The position numbers and the translations under genes were made by a program. Shown here piece after piece: positions 1 to 8,306 of a DNA stretch of 34,017 nt (the first letter of the stretch is position 1; every line of letters begins with the position of its first letter). Source of the DNA: DATGWF01 sp035299585 (GTDB lineage Bacteria > Actinomycetota > Actinomycetes > Actinomycetales > Microbacteriaceae); assembly GCA_035299585.1 (NCBI GenBank), contig DATGWF010000055.1:1-34017 (forward strand), read 5' to 3'. The notes beneath the pieces are model-generated. The model had not been told where the DNA came from. It did not search any database and worked only from the letters and a program-made list of their open reading frames with translations.

Positions 1-906
1 GAATCCGTCCGACTCGGGCTCGATGCGATCGCAGCGGGCGACGGCGTCGACATCGTTCTTGTCCACGACGCCGCGCGACCGTTCACCCCGGCGGACGTGT
101 TCAAGCGTGTCGTCGACGCGGTCCACGAGCGCGGCGAGGGCGTTGTTCCCGTCCTTCCGGTCGTTGACACCGTCACTATCGTCGATGCCGACGGGCGGAC
201 GAGTGCGGCTCCGGCTCGCGACGTGCTGCGGGCCGTGCAAACACCCCAGGGCTTCCCGTTTGCTGAGCTCCGTGCTGCCAACGACGCCCTCGGCGTCTCC
301 GACGAGCCGACCGATGACGCGAGCATCTTCCGGGCGGCGGGTCGGCCGGTCAGCACGGTCCCCGGCGACGCCCGCTCGCTGAAAATCACGACGCCGAGTG
401 ACCTTTCGGCTCTGCTCGGGTCCGCCGAGCGGGTCGGGACCGGAGTCGACGCGCACGCATTTAGCGCCGACCCCGCCGCCGAACTCTGGCTCGCCGGTCT
501 GCACTGGCCGGGCGAACCCGGCCTCGAGGGCCACTCCGACGGAGACGTCGCCTGCCACGCCCTCGTCGACGCCCTCCTCGGTGCCGCCGGTCTCGGCGAT
601 ATTGGCGGGCTGTTCGGCACCGACGATCCGAGCTTTGCCGGCGCGCGGGGGAGCGTGTTCGTCAGCGAGGCGCTTCGTCGGGTTCGGGAGGCTGGTTGGC
701 AGGTGCGCAACGCCAGCATCGAAATCGTCGGGAACCGTCCCAAGCTGGCGCCCCGCCGCGACGAGGCCCAGGCCACCCTCGCCGCACTCCTCGACGCACC
801 GGTCAATCTGGCCGCGACGACGACCGACGGGCTCGGGCTCACCGGGGAAGGCCGTGGCGTGGGGGCCGTCGCAACGGTTCTGCTCGCCCGTAGACTCGAA
901 TCGTGA
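1..906 (+). CDS. ispDF: Bifunctional IspD/IspF (MEP pathway), 5' partial
   Basis: The frame is open from base 1, so the N-terminus lies outside the window. The first residues already read as IspD: a SVRLGL segment, then VLVHDAARP near 58-84, the cytidylyltransferase signature. IspD joins CTP to methylerythritol 4-phosphate. IspD ends around LKITTPSDL and IspF starts almost at once at VGTGVDAHAF. IspF cyclises CDP-ME 2-phosphate to MEcPP. Its metal ligands are visible: the DxH pair at 448-456 and the GHSDGD loop near 530-545. The IVGNRPKL and TTTDGLGLTGEGRGVGA segments match the IspF C-terminus. Fused IspDF enzymes are known in several bacterial groups. The TGA overlaps the cysS GTG by 4 bp (GTGA), which indicates translational coupling. 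Confidence 0.93.
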   Translation, partial: ESVRLGLDAIAAGDGVDIVLVHDAARPFTPADVFKRVVDAVHERGEGVVPVLPVVDTVTIVDADGRTSAAPARDVLRAVQTPQGFPFAELRAANDALGVSDEPTDDASIFRAAGRPVSTVPGDARSLKITTPSDLSALLGSAERVGTGVDAHAFSADPAAELWLAGLHWPGEPGLEGHSDGDVACHALVDALLGAAGLGDIGGLFGTDDPSFAGARGSVFVSEALRRVREAGWQVRNASIEIVGNRPKLAPRRDEAQATLAALLDAPVNLAATTTDGLGLTGEGRGVGAVATVLLARRLES

Positions 907-2297
907 CCATCCGGCTGTATGACACTCGCGACGCCGAGCTTCGGGATTTCGTCCCGCTTGTTCCCGGCGCAGTATCGATGTATGTGTGCGGCCCCACGGT
1001 CCAGTCGAGTCCGCACGTCGGGCACCTGCGCAGTGCGCTCAATTACGACATCCTGCGGCGTTGGTTCAGTTACCGCGGATTCGCCGTAACCTTCGTGCGA
1101 AACGTCACCGACATCGACGACAAAATCCTCGCCAACGCGAGTGAACATGAGTCGTGGTGGGCGCTCGCCTACCGCATTGAGCTGGAGTTTGCGGCGGCAT
1201 ACCGCTCCCTCGGCATTCTCGACCCCGGTTACGAGCCTCGTGCCACAGCCTCGATCGGTCAGATGGTCGAGCTCATCGCCTCACTCATCGAGCGCGGCCA
1301 CGCCTATGTCGCCACCGACGCCAGCGGTGACGTCTATTTCGACACCGCAACCTGGCCGAGCTACGGCGAACTCACGCGGCAGAGCCGTGAGGCGATGGAA
1401 GCCGCCGAGGATGCGGACCCGCGCGGCAAGCGCGACCCGCGTGATTTTGCGCTCTGGAAGGGTCAGAAGCCCAACGAACCAGCGTCGGCGAGCTGGCCGG
1501 CACCGTGGGGTGCCGGACGTCCCGGCTGGCACATCGAGTGTTCCGCGATGGCCGTGCGCTATCTCGGTGAATCGTTCGACATCCACGGTGGCGGACTCGA
1601 CTTGCGTTTTCCGCACCACGAGAACGAGCTTGCCCAGTCACGTGCCGCCGGCCACGGCTTCGCTCGCTACTGGGTGCACAACGGTCTCGTGACCGTGGGC
1701 GGCCAAAAGATGTCGAAGTCGCTCGGCAATTCCGTGTTCGCAAGCGAACTGCTCAGCGAGGCGAGCCCCATGGCCGTGCGGTACCTGCTCGGATCGGCAC
1801 ACTATCGTTCCACCCTTGACCTCGGACCGAACGCCCTCGCGGAGGCCCGAGCCGCGCTCGAGCGGGTGACCGGGTTCGTCACTCGAGCGCAGCGGACCCT
1901 CGCGGGCCGGCCCCAAATCGCCGACGAGTTGCCACTCGTGCCAGAAGGCTTCGCCGCCGCCATGGACGACGACCTCAACGTCCCGCAAGCGCTGGCCGTT
2001 CTCCACGAAACGGTCGGCTTCGGCAATCTCGCGCTCGAGTCCCGCGACCTGGAAGCGCTCGCGGCTCGTGCCGGAGAGGTCCGCGCTATGGTCGCGGTGC
2101 TCGTCCTGGACAGCGTCCCAGAGGCTCGCGATTCGAATCAGGCGCTGGACGCCGTGATGCAGCTGGTCATCGAGCGCCGAGCCGCCGCACGCGCACTCAA
2201 CGATTGGACCACCGCGGACCGTATCCGCGACACACTCACGGCCGCGGGCATCTCGCTCGAAGACGGTCCGGATGGAACGCATTGGAGCATGCAATGA
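903..2297 (+). CDS. cysS: Cysteinyl-tRNA synthetase
   Basis: This is a class I synthetase that charges tRNA-Cys in the cytoplasm. At 464 aa it is close to the E. coli enzyme. C29 in MYVCGPTV is the first zinc/cysteine ligand. The HIGH motif is HVGH at 38-41. HIECSAMA and HHENELAQS carry the remaining zinc ligands, and KMSKS is at 269-273. The C-terminal DALR-like helical region (about 310-464) is present. This argues against the mycothiol ligase MshC, which is shorter and lacks that region. The GTG start overlaps the ispDF stop by 4 bp, and the stop overlaps the rlmB ATG by 4 bp (ATGA). The three genes therefore form a tightly coupled operon, an arrangement common in actinobacteria. Confidence 0.96.
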   Translation: MTIRLYDTRDAELRDFVPLVPGAVSMYVCGPTVQSSPHVGHLRSALNYDILRRWFSYRGFAVTFVRNVTDIDDKILANASEHESWWALAYRIELEFAAAYRSLGILDPGYEPRATASIGQMVELIASLIERGHAYVATDASGDVYFDTATWPSYGELTRQSREAMEAAEDADPRGKRDPRDFALWKGQKPNEPASASWPAPWGAGRPGWHIECSAMAVRYLGESFDIHGGGLDLRFPHHENELAQSRAAGHGFARYWVHNGLVTVGGQKMSKSLGNSVFASELLSEASPMAVRYLLGSAHYRSTLDLGPNALAEARAALERVTGFVTRAQRTLAGRPQIADELPLVPEGFAAAMDDDLNVPQALAVLHETVGFGNLALESRDLEALAARAGEVRAMVAVLVLDSVPEARDSNQALDAVMQLVIERRAAARALNDWTTADRIRDTLTAAGISLEDGPDGTHWSMQ

Positions 2298-3298
2298 AGG
2301 GCAGCAAGAAAATCGCGAGTGCCCGGCCGGGCGCCGTCAAGAAGAGCCGCGGACCCCAGGTCGGCTCGGGCGGACAGGGTCGTCAGGCACTCGAGGGGAA
2401 GGGTCCCACGCCCAAGGCTGAGGACCGTTCCTGGCACGTTGCCGGCAAACGCAAAGCGGCACTCGAGCGCTACAAGGCTGCCGGCGGAAAGGGGAAGCCC
2501 GGCCAGAAGGGGGCACCCCGCGGTGCCTCCGGTGCCGCTCGTCGCGGGAAATCGGGCGATGGCGACGAGATTGTGACCGGTCGCAACTCTGTCGTCGAAG
2601 CACTCCGAACCAAGGTTCCGGCGACCACGCTGTACATCGCCGCCCGCGCTGAGATGGACGACCGCATGAAGGAGTCCATCAAGCTCGCGACTAACCGCGG
2701 CATTGGCGTGCTCGAAGTGACGCGCCCCGAACTCGATCGGCTCGCGGGCGACGGCGTCCACCAGGGCATCGCGCTCAAGGTGCCGCCGTACGAGTATGCC
2801 CACCCCACCGACCTGCTTGAGGCCGCGTTCGACAGCGACCAGGTTCCGTTGTTTGTCGCGCTCGATGGCATCACCGACCCTCGAAACCTCGGCGCCATTA
2901 TCCGGTCGACCGCCGCGTTCGGTGGGCAGGGTGTGATTGTCCCGCAGCGACGCTCGGTCGGCGTGACCGCATCCGCGTGGAAGACCTCTGCGGGTGCCGC
3001 CGCTCGGATTCCGGTGGCGATGGCAAGCAATCTTACCCAAACCCTCAAGGCCTTCAAGGAGGCCGGCGTGTTTGTGCTGGGTCTTGACGGTGACGGCGAC
3101 GTCTCCCTGCCGGGCCTCAGCTTCGCGGATCGTCCCATCGTGATTGTCGTCGGTTCGGAGGGCAAGGGACTCTCGCGCCTCGTCACCGAAACGTGCGACG
3201 CCGTGGTGTCGATTCCGATTTCAGCGGCGACCGAGTCGCTCAACGCCGGCATTGCCGTCTCGGTTGCGCTCTACGAGGTGGCGAAGCTTCGCGCGTGA
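2294..3298 (+). CDS. rlmB: 23S rRNA (guanosine-2'-O-)-methyltransferase RlmB (SpoU/TrmH family)
   Basis: The 334-aa protein starts at the ATG of an ATGA overlap with cysS; a longer upstream reading is possible but has no support. Residues 1-90 form a Lys/Arg/Gly/Pro-rich disordered tail typical of actinobacterial RlmB. An L30e-like substrate-binding domain follows, starting with VTGRNSVVEAL. The C-terminal SPOUT knot has all three motifs: DPRNLGAIIRSTAAFG (motif 1, Arg), IVVGSEGKGLSRLV (motif 2) and IPISAATESLNAGIAVSVAL (motif 3). The expected reaction is SAM-dependent 2'-O-methylation of a P-loop guanosine of 23S rRNA. Other SpoU targets cannot be excluded from sequence. Its last 78 bp overlap the convergent transporter gene. 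Confidence 0.92.
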   Translation: MKGSKKIASARPGAVKKSRGPQVGSGGQGRQALEGKGPTPKAEDRSWHVAGKRKAALERYKAAGGKGKPGQKGAPRGASGAARRGKSGDGDEIVTGRNSVVEALRTKVPATTLYIAARAEMDDRMKESIKLATNRGIGVLEVTRPELDRLAGDGVHQGIALKVPPYEYAHPTDLLEAAFDSDQVPLFVALDGITDPRNLGAIIRSTAAFGGQGVIVPQRRSVGVTASAWKTSAGAAARIPVAMASNLTQTLKAFKEAGVFVLGLDGDGDVSLPGLSFADRPIVIVVGSEGKGLSRLVTETCDAVVSIPISAATESLNAGIAVSVALYEVAKLRA

Positions 3299-4234
3299 CG
3301 GGATGAGCATCACGGCGACGGCCGCGATGCATATGGCCGTGCCAAGAACACTTCCCAGCTCGACGGGCGGCAGTGACGGCGTCAACGCGGTAATGACGAG
3401 CGCACTGCTCAGTTGACCGAGCGTCAGCAGCAGGCTGAGGAGCAGTACGCCGACGCGACGCACAATCGCGGCGGCCGTGGCAATGAAGACAATGCCGATT
3501 GGCCCGCCGCACCACATCCACCATTCCGAACCCGGCGCGATGTGCCACGGCATTGACACTGCACGGACGCCGCTCGCGACGAGCAACGCTGCTGTGCCCA
3601 CGGTGAAGTTCCAGAACGTCGTTGCCAGAACGCTCCCGAGCTCAACCCGAACCCGACCGTTTGCGGCCTGTTGCCAGCTCGCCCCGATTCCCGCGATAAC
3701 CGGCAGCAACACAACCCAGCTCGCGGTCGGCGTCACTGCATGCGCACTCGACACCGCCACCGTGACAGCGACGACGGCCAGGAGTGCCCCTGCGACCCGA
3801 TTGACGCTGAGCTGATGCGGGCCGCTCGGGCCGAGCCCGATGTGGTCCCACAGGAAGCTTCCCGCCGTTTGCGCGGCGACGTAGGCGATGGTGAAGATGG
3901 CAATACCGACGGCGGGAACCGCGGCCCCCTGCGTGAACACATAAAACGCACCGGAGAGTCCACCGAGGCCGAGCCACCAGGGGAAGGTGCCGCGCGCGAC
4001 CGCGCTGAAGCCGTCTCGCAAGCGTTGGCGCGCTCTCGGTTGGAGGGCCATCGCGAGCGCCAGTGCCAGCCAGCCGCCCGCAAATGAAAACGTCGCGCTC
4101 AGGGCCGCATCGTGCGTGAACGCAGTCAAGGCGGAGTTGACCCTCGCTTGAAGGGTCATGCAGGCGCCAGCGAGGATGCCGAGCGGAACGAGCAACCAGC
4201 GCGCCGGACTGGCGGAACGCGCTGCGGAATTCAC
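3221..4234 (-). CDS. DMT-family transporter, tandem YdcZ/DUF606-like
   Basis: The 337-aa protein is strongly hydrophobic with about ten membrane segments. It has two halves resembling the single-domain YdcZ (DUF606) family: an N-terminal LLVPLGILAGACMTLQARVNSAL segment and a second copy starting around WVVLLPVIAGIGASWQQAANG. Tandem YdcZ proteins are inner-membrane proteins of unknown substrate in the drug/metabolite transporter superfamily. The listed GTG start lies 1 nt downstream of the tRNA-Thr discriminator base and has no Shine-Dalgarno. A TTG at 4193-4195 (residue 14) would still keep the first membrane helix. The basic tail (NRDGNAGVERLGRR) is encoded antisense to conserved motif 3 of rlmB. 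Confidence 0.82.
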   Translation of the reverse strand: MNSAARSASPARWLLVPLGILAGACMTLQARVNSALTAFTHDAALSATFSFAGGWLALALAMALQPRARQRLRDGFSAVARGTFPWWLGLGGLSGAFYVFTQGAAVPAVGIAIFTIAYVAAQTAGSFLWDHIGLGPSGPHQLSVNRVAGALLAVVAVTVAVSSAHAVTPTASWVVLLPVIAGIGASWQQAANGRVRVELGSVLATTFWNFTVGTAALLVASGVRAVSMPWHIAPGSEWWMWCGGPIGIVFIATAAAIVRRVGVLLLSLLLTLGQLSSALVITALTPSLPPVELGSVLGTAICIAAVAVMLIPSRAKLRHLVERNRDGNAGVERLGRR

Positions 4235-4235
4235 G

Positions 4236-4307
4236 AGCCGGATGCGGGATTTGAACCCGCGACCTTCGCTTTACAAGAGCGCTGCGCTACCACTGCGCCA
4301 ATCCGGC
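4236..4307 (-). tRNA. tRNA-Thr (anticodon UGU)
   Basis: The cloverleaf is read on the minus strand. The acceptor is GCCGGAT/ATCCGGC, the D arm GCGC/GCGC, the anticodon loop CTTGTAA (anticodon TGT, decoding ACA) and the T arm GCGGG/CCCGC with loop TTCAAAT. The discriminator is T and CCA is not encoded. The anticodon stem has a G-A at 27-43. The gene is 72 nt long. The next gene's GTG begins after a single intervening base. Confidence 0.96.
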
Positions 4308-4311
4308 AATA

Positions 4312-4328
4312 GCTCGATTGTATCGAGC
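4312..4328 (-). promoter_or_regulatory. Hairpin/-10 region upstream of tRNA-Thr
   Basis: GCTCGA-TTGTA-TCGAGC is a perfect 6-bp inverted repeat just upstream of the tRNA. On the minus strand it contains TACAAT (4317-4322), a good -10 hexamer whose start point would fall close to the tRNA 5' end. I see no clear -35. It could equally be a weak second terminator for the thioredoxin gene. Confidence 0.4.
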
Positions 4329-4333
4329 AAAGC

Positions 4334-4367
4334 GAAGTGCCCCGGACCAGTTGGCCCAGGGCACTTC
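4334..4367 (-). terminator. Hairpin terminator of the thioredoxin-like gene
   Basis: GAAGTGCCC (4334-4342) and GGGCACTTC (4359-4367) form a perfect 9-bp stem 9 nt after the TAA of the thioredoxin gene on the minus strand. It lacks a strong T-tract, which is usual for actinobacterial terminators. Confidence 0.7.
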
Positions 4368-4375
4368 ACGGGGCT

Positions 4376-5275
4376 TTACGGCGCCGGAGTCGGAGTGGCC
4401 GTCGCGGCGGACTCGCTGAGCGCTTGAACCACGAACGCCTTGAACTCGTTCGGGTCGGTCAGGGAGCCGGAGTACTGCTTGCCGTTGACGAGCACCGTCG
4501 GAGTGCCGGTGACGCGCGGGAGCGACGAGTTCGGAATCGGTCCCTTGAGGGCACGTTCGGTCGCGGCCTGCACCCAGTTCTTGAACGTCTTGTCGTCGAT
4601 GCACGAGTTGATCTGCTCGGTCTTCGTTGCGCCGGCCTGGGCAACGAACTCCTTGAGCTTCGCGTTGTCGTGGCCGCCGGTGCCTTCGGCAGGCTGATTC
4701 GCGAAGAGGATCGCGTTGAAGGCTGAGGCAACCTGGGGTTCGGTGTTGGCGACACACGCGAAGGCGTTCGCTGCACGCTCCGAATAGCGGGTTCCAGCTG
4801 AGTTGCTGGTCAGGATCGCGATCGGGTGAAGTTCGAGGGTTGCACCCTTTTGAACGAGCTGGTCAATGTAGGCGCCGTTTGTGTTCTCGAACTGACCGCA
4901 GTAGGGGCAGAGGTAGTCGAAGTAGGTCACGATGGAGACGGAGCTGCCGCTCGGGTCCGGAACCGTTGCGACTGGCTCGCCTCCCGCGGGAATAGCGTCG
5001 GTCTGCACGGGGCCCTGTGCGTTCAGCACGAGGCCGTCACTGAGCATGTTGGCGGGGCCGGCCGAGGAGGAAATCTGTCCCGCCTGCCAGGACTGGTAGC
5101 CAAGGAACACCGCGGCGGCGACAGCGATGACGCCGACGATGGCACCGACCTGAACGAGGATGCGGTTGCGCTTGGAGCGCTTGGCCTGCTCCTCGCGCAT
5201 CTGGCGGGCCTTTTCGCGGGCCTCTTCACGCTTCTGGTTCTTCGTGGCGCGCGGCTGGAGTGATGCGTTGGACAT
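4376..5275 (-). CDS. Membrane-anchored DsbA-like thioredoxin-fold protein
   Basis: The 299-aa protein starts at an ATG with AGGA 8 nt upstream. Residues 1-38 are very basic and alternate Lys/Arg/Glu, giving a cytoplasmic tail. Residues 39-60 form one transmembrane helix, so the rest lies outside the membrane. The thioredoxin fold (about 110-285) has VTYFDYLCPYCGQFE with active-site C123-P-Y-C126 and the cis-proline loop GTPTVLVNG. This is the Thioredoxin_4 (DsbA/MDD) family seen in actinobacteria, often next to other envelope genes. It probably forms or isomerises disulfides in exported proteins. The Ala/Thr/Pro end (TATPTPAP) looks like wall-spanning low complexity. No vitamin K epoxide reductase or DsbB partner is in the window. 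Confidence 0.88.
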   Translation of the reverse strand: MSNASLQPRATKNQKREEAREKARQMREEQAKRSKRNRILVQVGAIVGVIAVAAAVFLGYQSWQAGQISSSAGPANMLSDGLVLNAQGPVQTDAIPAGGEPVATVPDPSGSSVSIVTYFDYLCPYCGQFENTNGAYIDQLVQKGATLELHPIAILTSNSAGTRYSERAANAFACVANTEPQVASAFNAILFANQPAEGTGGHDNAKLKEFVAQAGATKTEQINSCIDDKTFKNWVQAATERALKGPIPNSSLPRVTGTPTVLVNGKQYSGSLTDPNEFKAFVVQALSESAATATPTPAP

Positions 5276-5402
5276 GGACTGTTCCTCCGAATAGGGCTCG
5301 GTGCCGAAACACCGTTCTCGAACTTAGTGCGCATCCCTGTGAATTCGCCAATGCAGTCCCGCGCTCCCGCGGATTCAACTACCGCTCCGATACCCCCTCT
5401 GA

Positions 5403-5461
5403 CATACTGACCAGGCACGCATCGTTGCGTGTACCTCACTACGGATCGTCCGGCACGTGCC
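5403..5461 (+). promoter_or_regulatory. Candidate promoter and palindromes upstream of the ABC ATPase
   Basis: CATACT at 5403-5408 could be a -10. Downstream lie two palindromes: CACGCA-TCGT-TGCGTG (5416-5431) and GGCACGTGCC (5452-5461). The second extends into a CCGGCA/TGCCGG hairpin. Sugar ABC genes are often controlled by LacI-type repressors that bind CG-centred palindromes, so an operator is plausible. I see no good -35 and no regulator gene nearby. Confidence 0.35.
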
Positions 5462-5483
5462 TGCCGGTGAAGGAGAACACACC

Positions 5484-6569
5484 ATGGCTTCGGTCACTTT
5501 TGAGAGCGCAACCCGCCTCTACCCCGGCGGCAATCGCGCCGCAGTCGACAGTCTCGACCTCGAAATCGGCGACGGCGAGTTTCTCGTCCTCGTTGGCCCC
5601 TCGGGTTGCGGCAAGTCAACCTCGCTCCGCATGCTCGCCGGCCTCGAAGAGGTGAACTCGGGCCGCATCCTCATCGGCGACCGCGACGTCACCAACATGG
5701 CCCCCAAGGACCGCGACATCGCCATGGTGTTCCAGAACTATGCGCTCTACCCGCACATGACGGTTGCCGAGAACATGGGCTTCGCGCTCAAGATTGCCGG
5801 AGTCGGCAAGGAAGAGCGCGCCGCGCGCGTCCTCGAGGCGGCCAAGTTGCTCGACCTCGAAGAGTACCTCGGACGCAAGCCGAAGGCCCTCTCGGGTGGT
5901 CAGCGACAGCGAGTTGCCATGGGCCGCGCGATCGTGCGTCAGCCGCAGGTGTTCCTCATGGACGAGCCGCTCTCGAACCTCGACGCCAAGCTTCGCGTGC
6001 AGACCCGTTCGCAGATCGCTTCGCTTCAGCGTCGCCTGGGCGTCACCACCGTGTACGTCACCCACGACCAGACCGAAGCGCTCACCATGGGCGACCGCAT
6101 CGCTGTGCTCAAGGACGGCGTTCTCCAGCAGGTCGGCACCCCCCGTGACCTCTACGAGGCCCCGGCGAACGTGTTCGTCGCCGGCTTCATCGGTTCGCCC
6201 GCAATGAACCTCTTCACCTCGCCGGTCTCCGAAACGGGCATCGTGTTCGGCTCGGCCACCGTGCCGTTCGAACGCGATGTGCTCGCTCGCGCCGGCGCAT
6301 CCGTGACCGTCGGTGTTCGCCCCGAAGACCTTGAACTCTCGACCGACGGCCTCGAGGTCACGGTTTCGCTCGTCGAGGAGCTCGGCGCAGACGGCTACCT
6401 CTACGGCACCGCAAACGTCGGTGGCGAGCAGGCCGACATCGTGGTCCGGGTCGACGGTCGTGACCACCCGCAGGCGGGCGACGTCGTCAAGGTGACCCCG
6501 GTCGCCAAGCACGTGCACCTGTTCGACGCCGCTTCTGGCGCGCGTATCAGCGGTGCAGTCGTCGACTAA
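5484..6569 (+). CDS. ugpC: ABC transporter ATPase, MsiK/UgpC/MalK type
   Basis: The 361-aa protein starts at an ATG preceded by AAGGAG 8 nt upstream; an in-frame ATG at 5457 has no such site. Walker A is GPSGCGKST (38-46), followed by a Q-loop (VFQNYALYPHMTV), the signature LSGGQRQRVA, Walker B VFLMDEPLSNLD and the H-switch VTHDQTEALT. The last 120 residues form the TOBE/OB regulatory domain of the CUT1 sugar-importer group (GFIGSPAMNLF onwards). No permease or binding protein is next to it. In actinobacteria a single orphan ATPase such as MsiK serves several sugar importers encoded elsewhere, which fits this gene. The substrate range cannot be read from sequence. Confidence 0.93.
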   Translation: MASVTFESATRLYPGGNRAAVDSLDLEIGDGEFLVLVGPSGCGKSTSLRMLAGLEEVNSGRILIGDRDVTNMAPKDRDIAMVFQNYALYPHMTVAENMGFALKIAGVGKEERAARVLEAAKLLDLEEYLGRKPKALSGGQRQRVAMGRAIVRQPQVFLMDEPLSNLDAKLRVQTRSQIASLQRRLGVTTVYVTHDQTEALTMGDRIAVLKDGVLQQVGTPRDLYEAPANVFVAGFIGSPAMNLFTSPVSETGIVFGSATVPFERDVLARAGASVTVGVRPEDLELSTDGLEVTVSLVEELGADGYLYGTANVGGEQADIVVRVDGRDHPQAGDVVKVTPVAKHVHLFDAASGARISGAVVD

Positions 6570-6577
6570 ACCCGCCG

Positions 6578-7903
6578 ATGGGCCTCGAGATCACATCGAA
6601 GGTCACCGATACGGCGCTCTGGGATCTGCCCTGGTCGATTCCGCTTGATGAGTGGCGAGGCGATCACGTGGTGGCAATGCCGAAAGGCATTTCGCGCCAC
6701 CTGGTTCGCTTCGCCGCTCTCGGCGACCGCGTTGTAGCCATCAAGGAGACCACGGCCGAGCTCGCGCTCCGCGAGTACGCGTTGCTTCGTGAACTTCGTT
6801 CGCACGGCATCCCTGCGGTCAAGCCGCTCGCGGTCGTCGACGGACGCATCGGCGCCGATGGCGAGGCGCTCAAGCCGGCGCTCGTCACGAGGCATCTGAA
6901 ATTCTCACTGCCATACCGGGCCGTGTTTTCACAATCCCTGCGTCCCGAGACCGCCACGCGCCTGGTCGACGCGCTCGCCGTCCTCCTCGTTCGCTTGCAC
7001 ACGGCGGGGTTCTTCTGGGGCGACGTGTCACTTTCGAACACGCTCTTTCGTCGAGACGCGGGCGCGTTCGCGGCGTATCTCGTCGACGCCGAGACGGGGG
7101 AGTTCGTCTCAAGCGGGCTCAGTGACGGTCAGCGAGAAAACGACCTCGAGATTGCTCGAGTCAACATTGCCGGTGAGCTGCTCGACCTTGAGGCGGCCGG
7201 GCACATCGAGGCCGGTCTGGACCCCATCGGCATCGCAAACGGCATCGTTTCGGCCTACCGCGCACTCTGGTCCGAGCTCACGGAGCCCGAAGAGTTCGCC
7301 GCGAGTGACCGCTGGAAAATTGACGAGCGCGTCCAGCGGCTCAACGATCTCGGATTCGACATCGCAGAAATGGCCATCCAGACCGACGATTCCGGATCTC
7401 GAGTACGGATCCGGCCAAAAGTCGTCGACGCGGGTCACCACCAGCGGCGGCTCTTGCGCCTGACCGGACTCGATGCTGAGGAGAACCAAGCTCGTCGACT
7501 CCTCAACGACCTCGACCGGTATCGGGCTGAACACTCTGCCGACCTCCCCGAGGAACGGGCTGCAGCGCAGTGGATGTCGCGCGTGTTCGAACCCATCGTG
7601 CGGTCCGTGCCTCCGGAGTACCGGGGAAAGCTCGCGCCCGCAGAAATCTTCCATCAGTTCATGGAGCACCGCTGGTATCTGGCGGAGCGTCGCGGCGCGG
7701 CGGTTCCCATGTCCGAAGCGCTCAGCTCCTACATCTACGACGTACTCGCGCATCGGCGTGACGAAGCCGAACTCATCAATCCGCCAACCGGAGCCTTCAC
7801 GTCGGTCATCGACGTGGTTTCGCCCAAAACGGGCGCGATTCGCACGGTCAGAGACTGCGACGACGAAGATGACACGGTCGCCGACTGGAGAGACCTGGTT
7901 TAG
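6578..7903 (+). CDS. DUF4032 protein with kinase-like N-terminal domain
   Basis: The 441-aa protein starts 8 bp after the ABC ATPase stop and is probably co-transcribed. The N-terminal half resembles the lipopolysaccharide-kinase branch of the protein-kinase fold. It has a candidate ATP lysine K56 (VVAIKE), an LREYALLREL helix, a catalytic-loop-like WGDVSLSNTLF with D149, and a VDAETGEF magnesium loop. These residues are intact, so it looks active rather than pseudo. The C-terminal half, including the LRLTGLDAEENQARRLLNDL segment, is the actinobacterial DUF4032 domain. The substrate is unknown. Its stop codon overlaps that of the convergent msrB (TTAG at 7900-7903). Confidence 0.85.
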   Translation: MGLEITSKVTDTALWDLPWSIPLDEWRGDHVVAMPKGISRHLVRFAALGDRVVAIKETTAELALREYALLRELRSHGIPAVKPLAVVDGRIGADGEALKPALVTRHLKFSLPYRAVFSQSLRPETATRLVDALAVLLVRLHTAGFFWGDVSLSNTLFRRDAGAFAAYLVDAETGEFVSSGLSDGQRENDLEIARVNIAGELLDLEAAGHIEAGLDPIGIANGIVSAYRALWSELTEPEEFAASDRWKIDERVQRLNDLGFDIAEMAIQTDDSGSRVRIRPKVVDAGHHQRRLLRLTGLDAEENQARRLLNDLDRYRAEHSADLPEERAAAQWMSRVFEPIVRSVPPEYRGKLAPAEIFHQFMEHRWYLAERRGAAVPMSEALSSYIYDVLAHRRDEAELINPPTGAFTSVIDVVSPKTGAIRTVRDCDDEDDTVADWRDLV

Positions 7904-8298
7904 GCGTCAGCGTCGAAGCTCAGTGCAACCGAGTTCATGCAATAACGCAAGCCAGTCGGCGTGCCGAAACCGTCGGGGAAGACGTGTCCCAAGTGCGACC
8001 CGCACTTGGCGCAACGAACCTCGGTGCGCACCATGCCGAGGGAAGTGTCCTCGAGGAGTTCCACCGAGGACGGGTTGACGGCGTCATAGAAGCTTGGCCA
8101 ACCACACCCGGAATCAAACTTCGTTCCGCTCTTGAACAGCTCGTTCCCGCAGGCACCGCACCGATACAGCCCGTCACGGTGTTCGTCGAGGAGATCTCCC
8201 GTCCACGCGCGCTCGGTCGCGGCCTCGCGCAGCACGGCGTACCGATCACCGAGCTCAGCGCGCCATTCCTCGTCGGATTTCTCGATTTCGTATCCCAT
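7900..8298 (-). CDS. msrB: Peptide-methionine (R)-S-oxide reductase MsrB
   Basis: The 132-aa protein starts at the ATG of MGYEIEKSDEEW; a TTG three codons upstream is possible. It reduces methionine-R-sulfoxide in proteins. Two zinc CxxC pairs are present (CGAC and CAKC). GCGWPSF and HLGHVFPDG are the family core. The catalytic cysteine is in LRYCMNSVAL near the C-terminus. The start has no Shine-Dalgarno, but a -10 box lies 8 nt upstream, so the transcript is probably leaderless. The gene is divergent from the DUF3263 gene, with both promoters packed into about 40 bp. Confidence 0.94.
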   Translation of the reverse strand: MGYEIEKSDEEWRAELGDRYAVLREAATERAWTGDLLDEHRDGLYRCGACGNELFKSGTKFDSGCGWPSFYDAVNPSSVELLEDTSLGMVRTEVRCAKCGSHLGHVFPDGFGTPTGLRYCMNSVALSFDADA

Positions 8299-8306
8299 GA
8301 GAGCCA

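Noticed and set aside
903..2297. MshC (mycothiol ligase) instead of CysRS
   Set aside because: Length and the C-terminal helical region fit CysRS, and the operon with ispDF and rlmB is the usual cysS locus.
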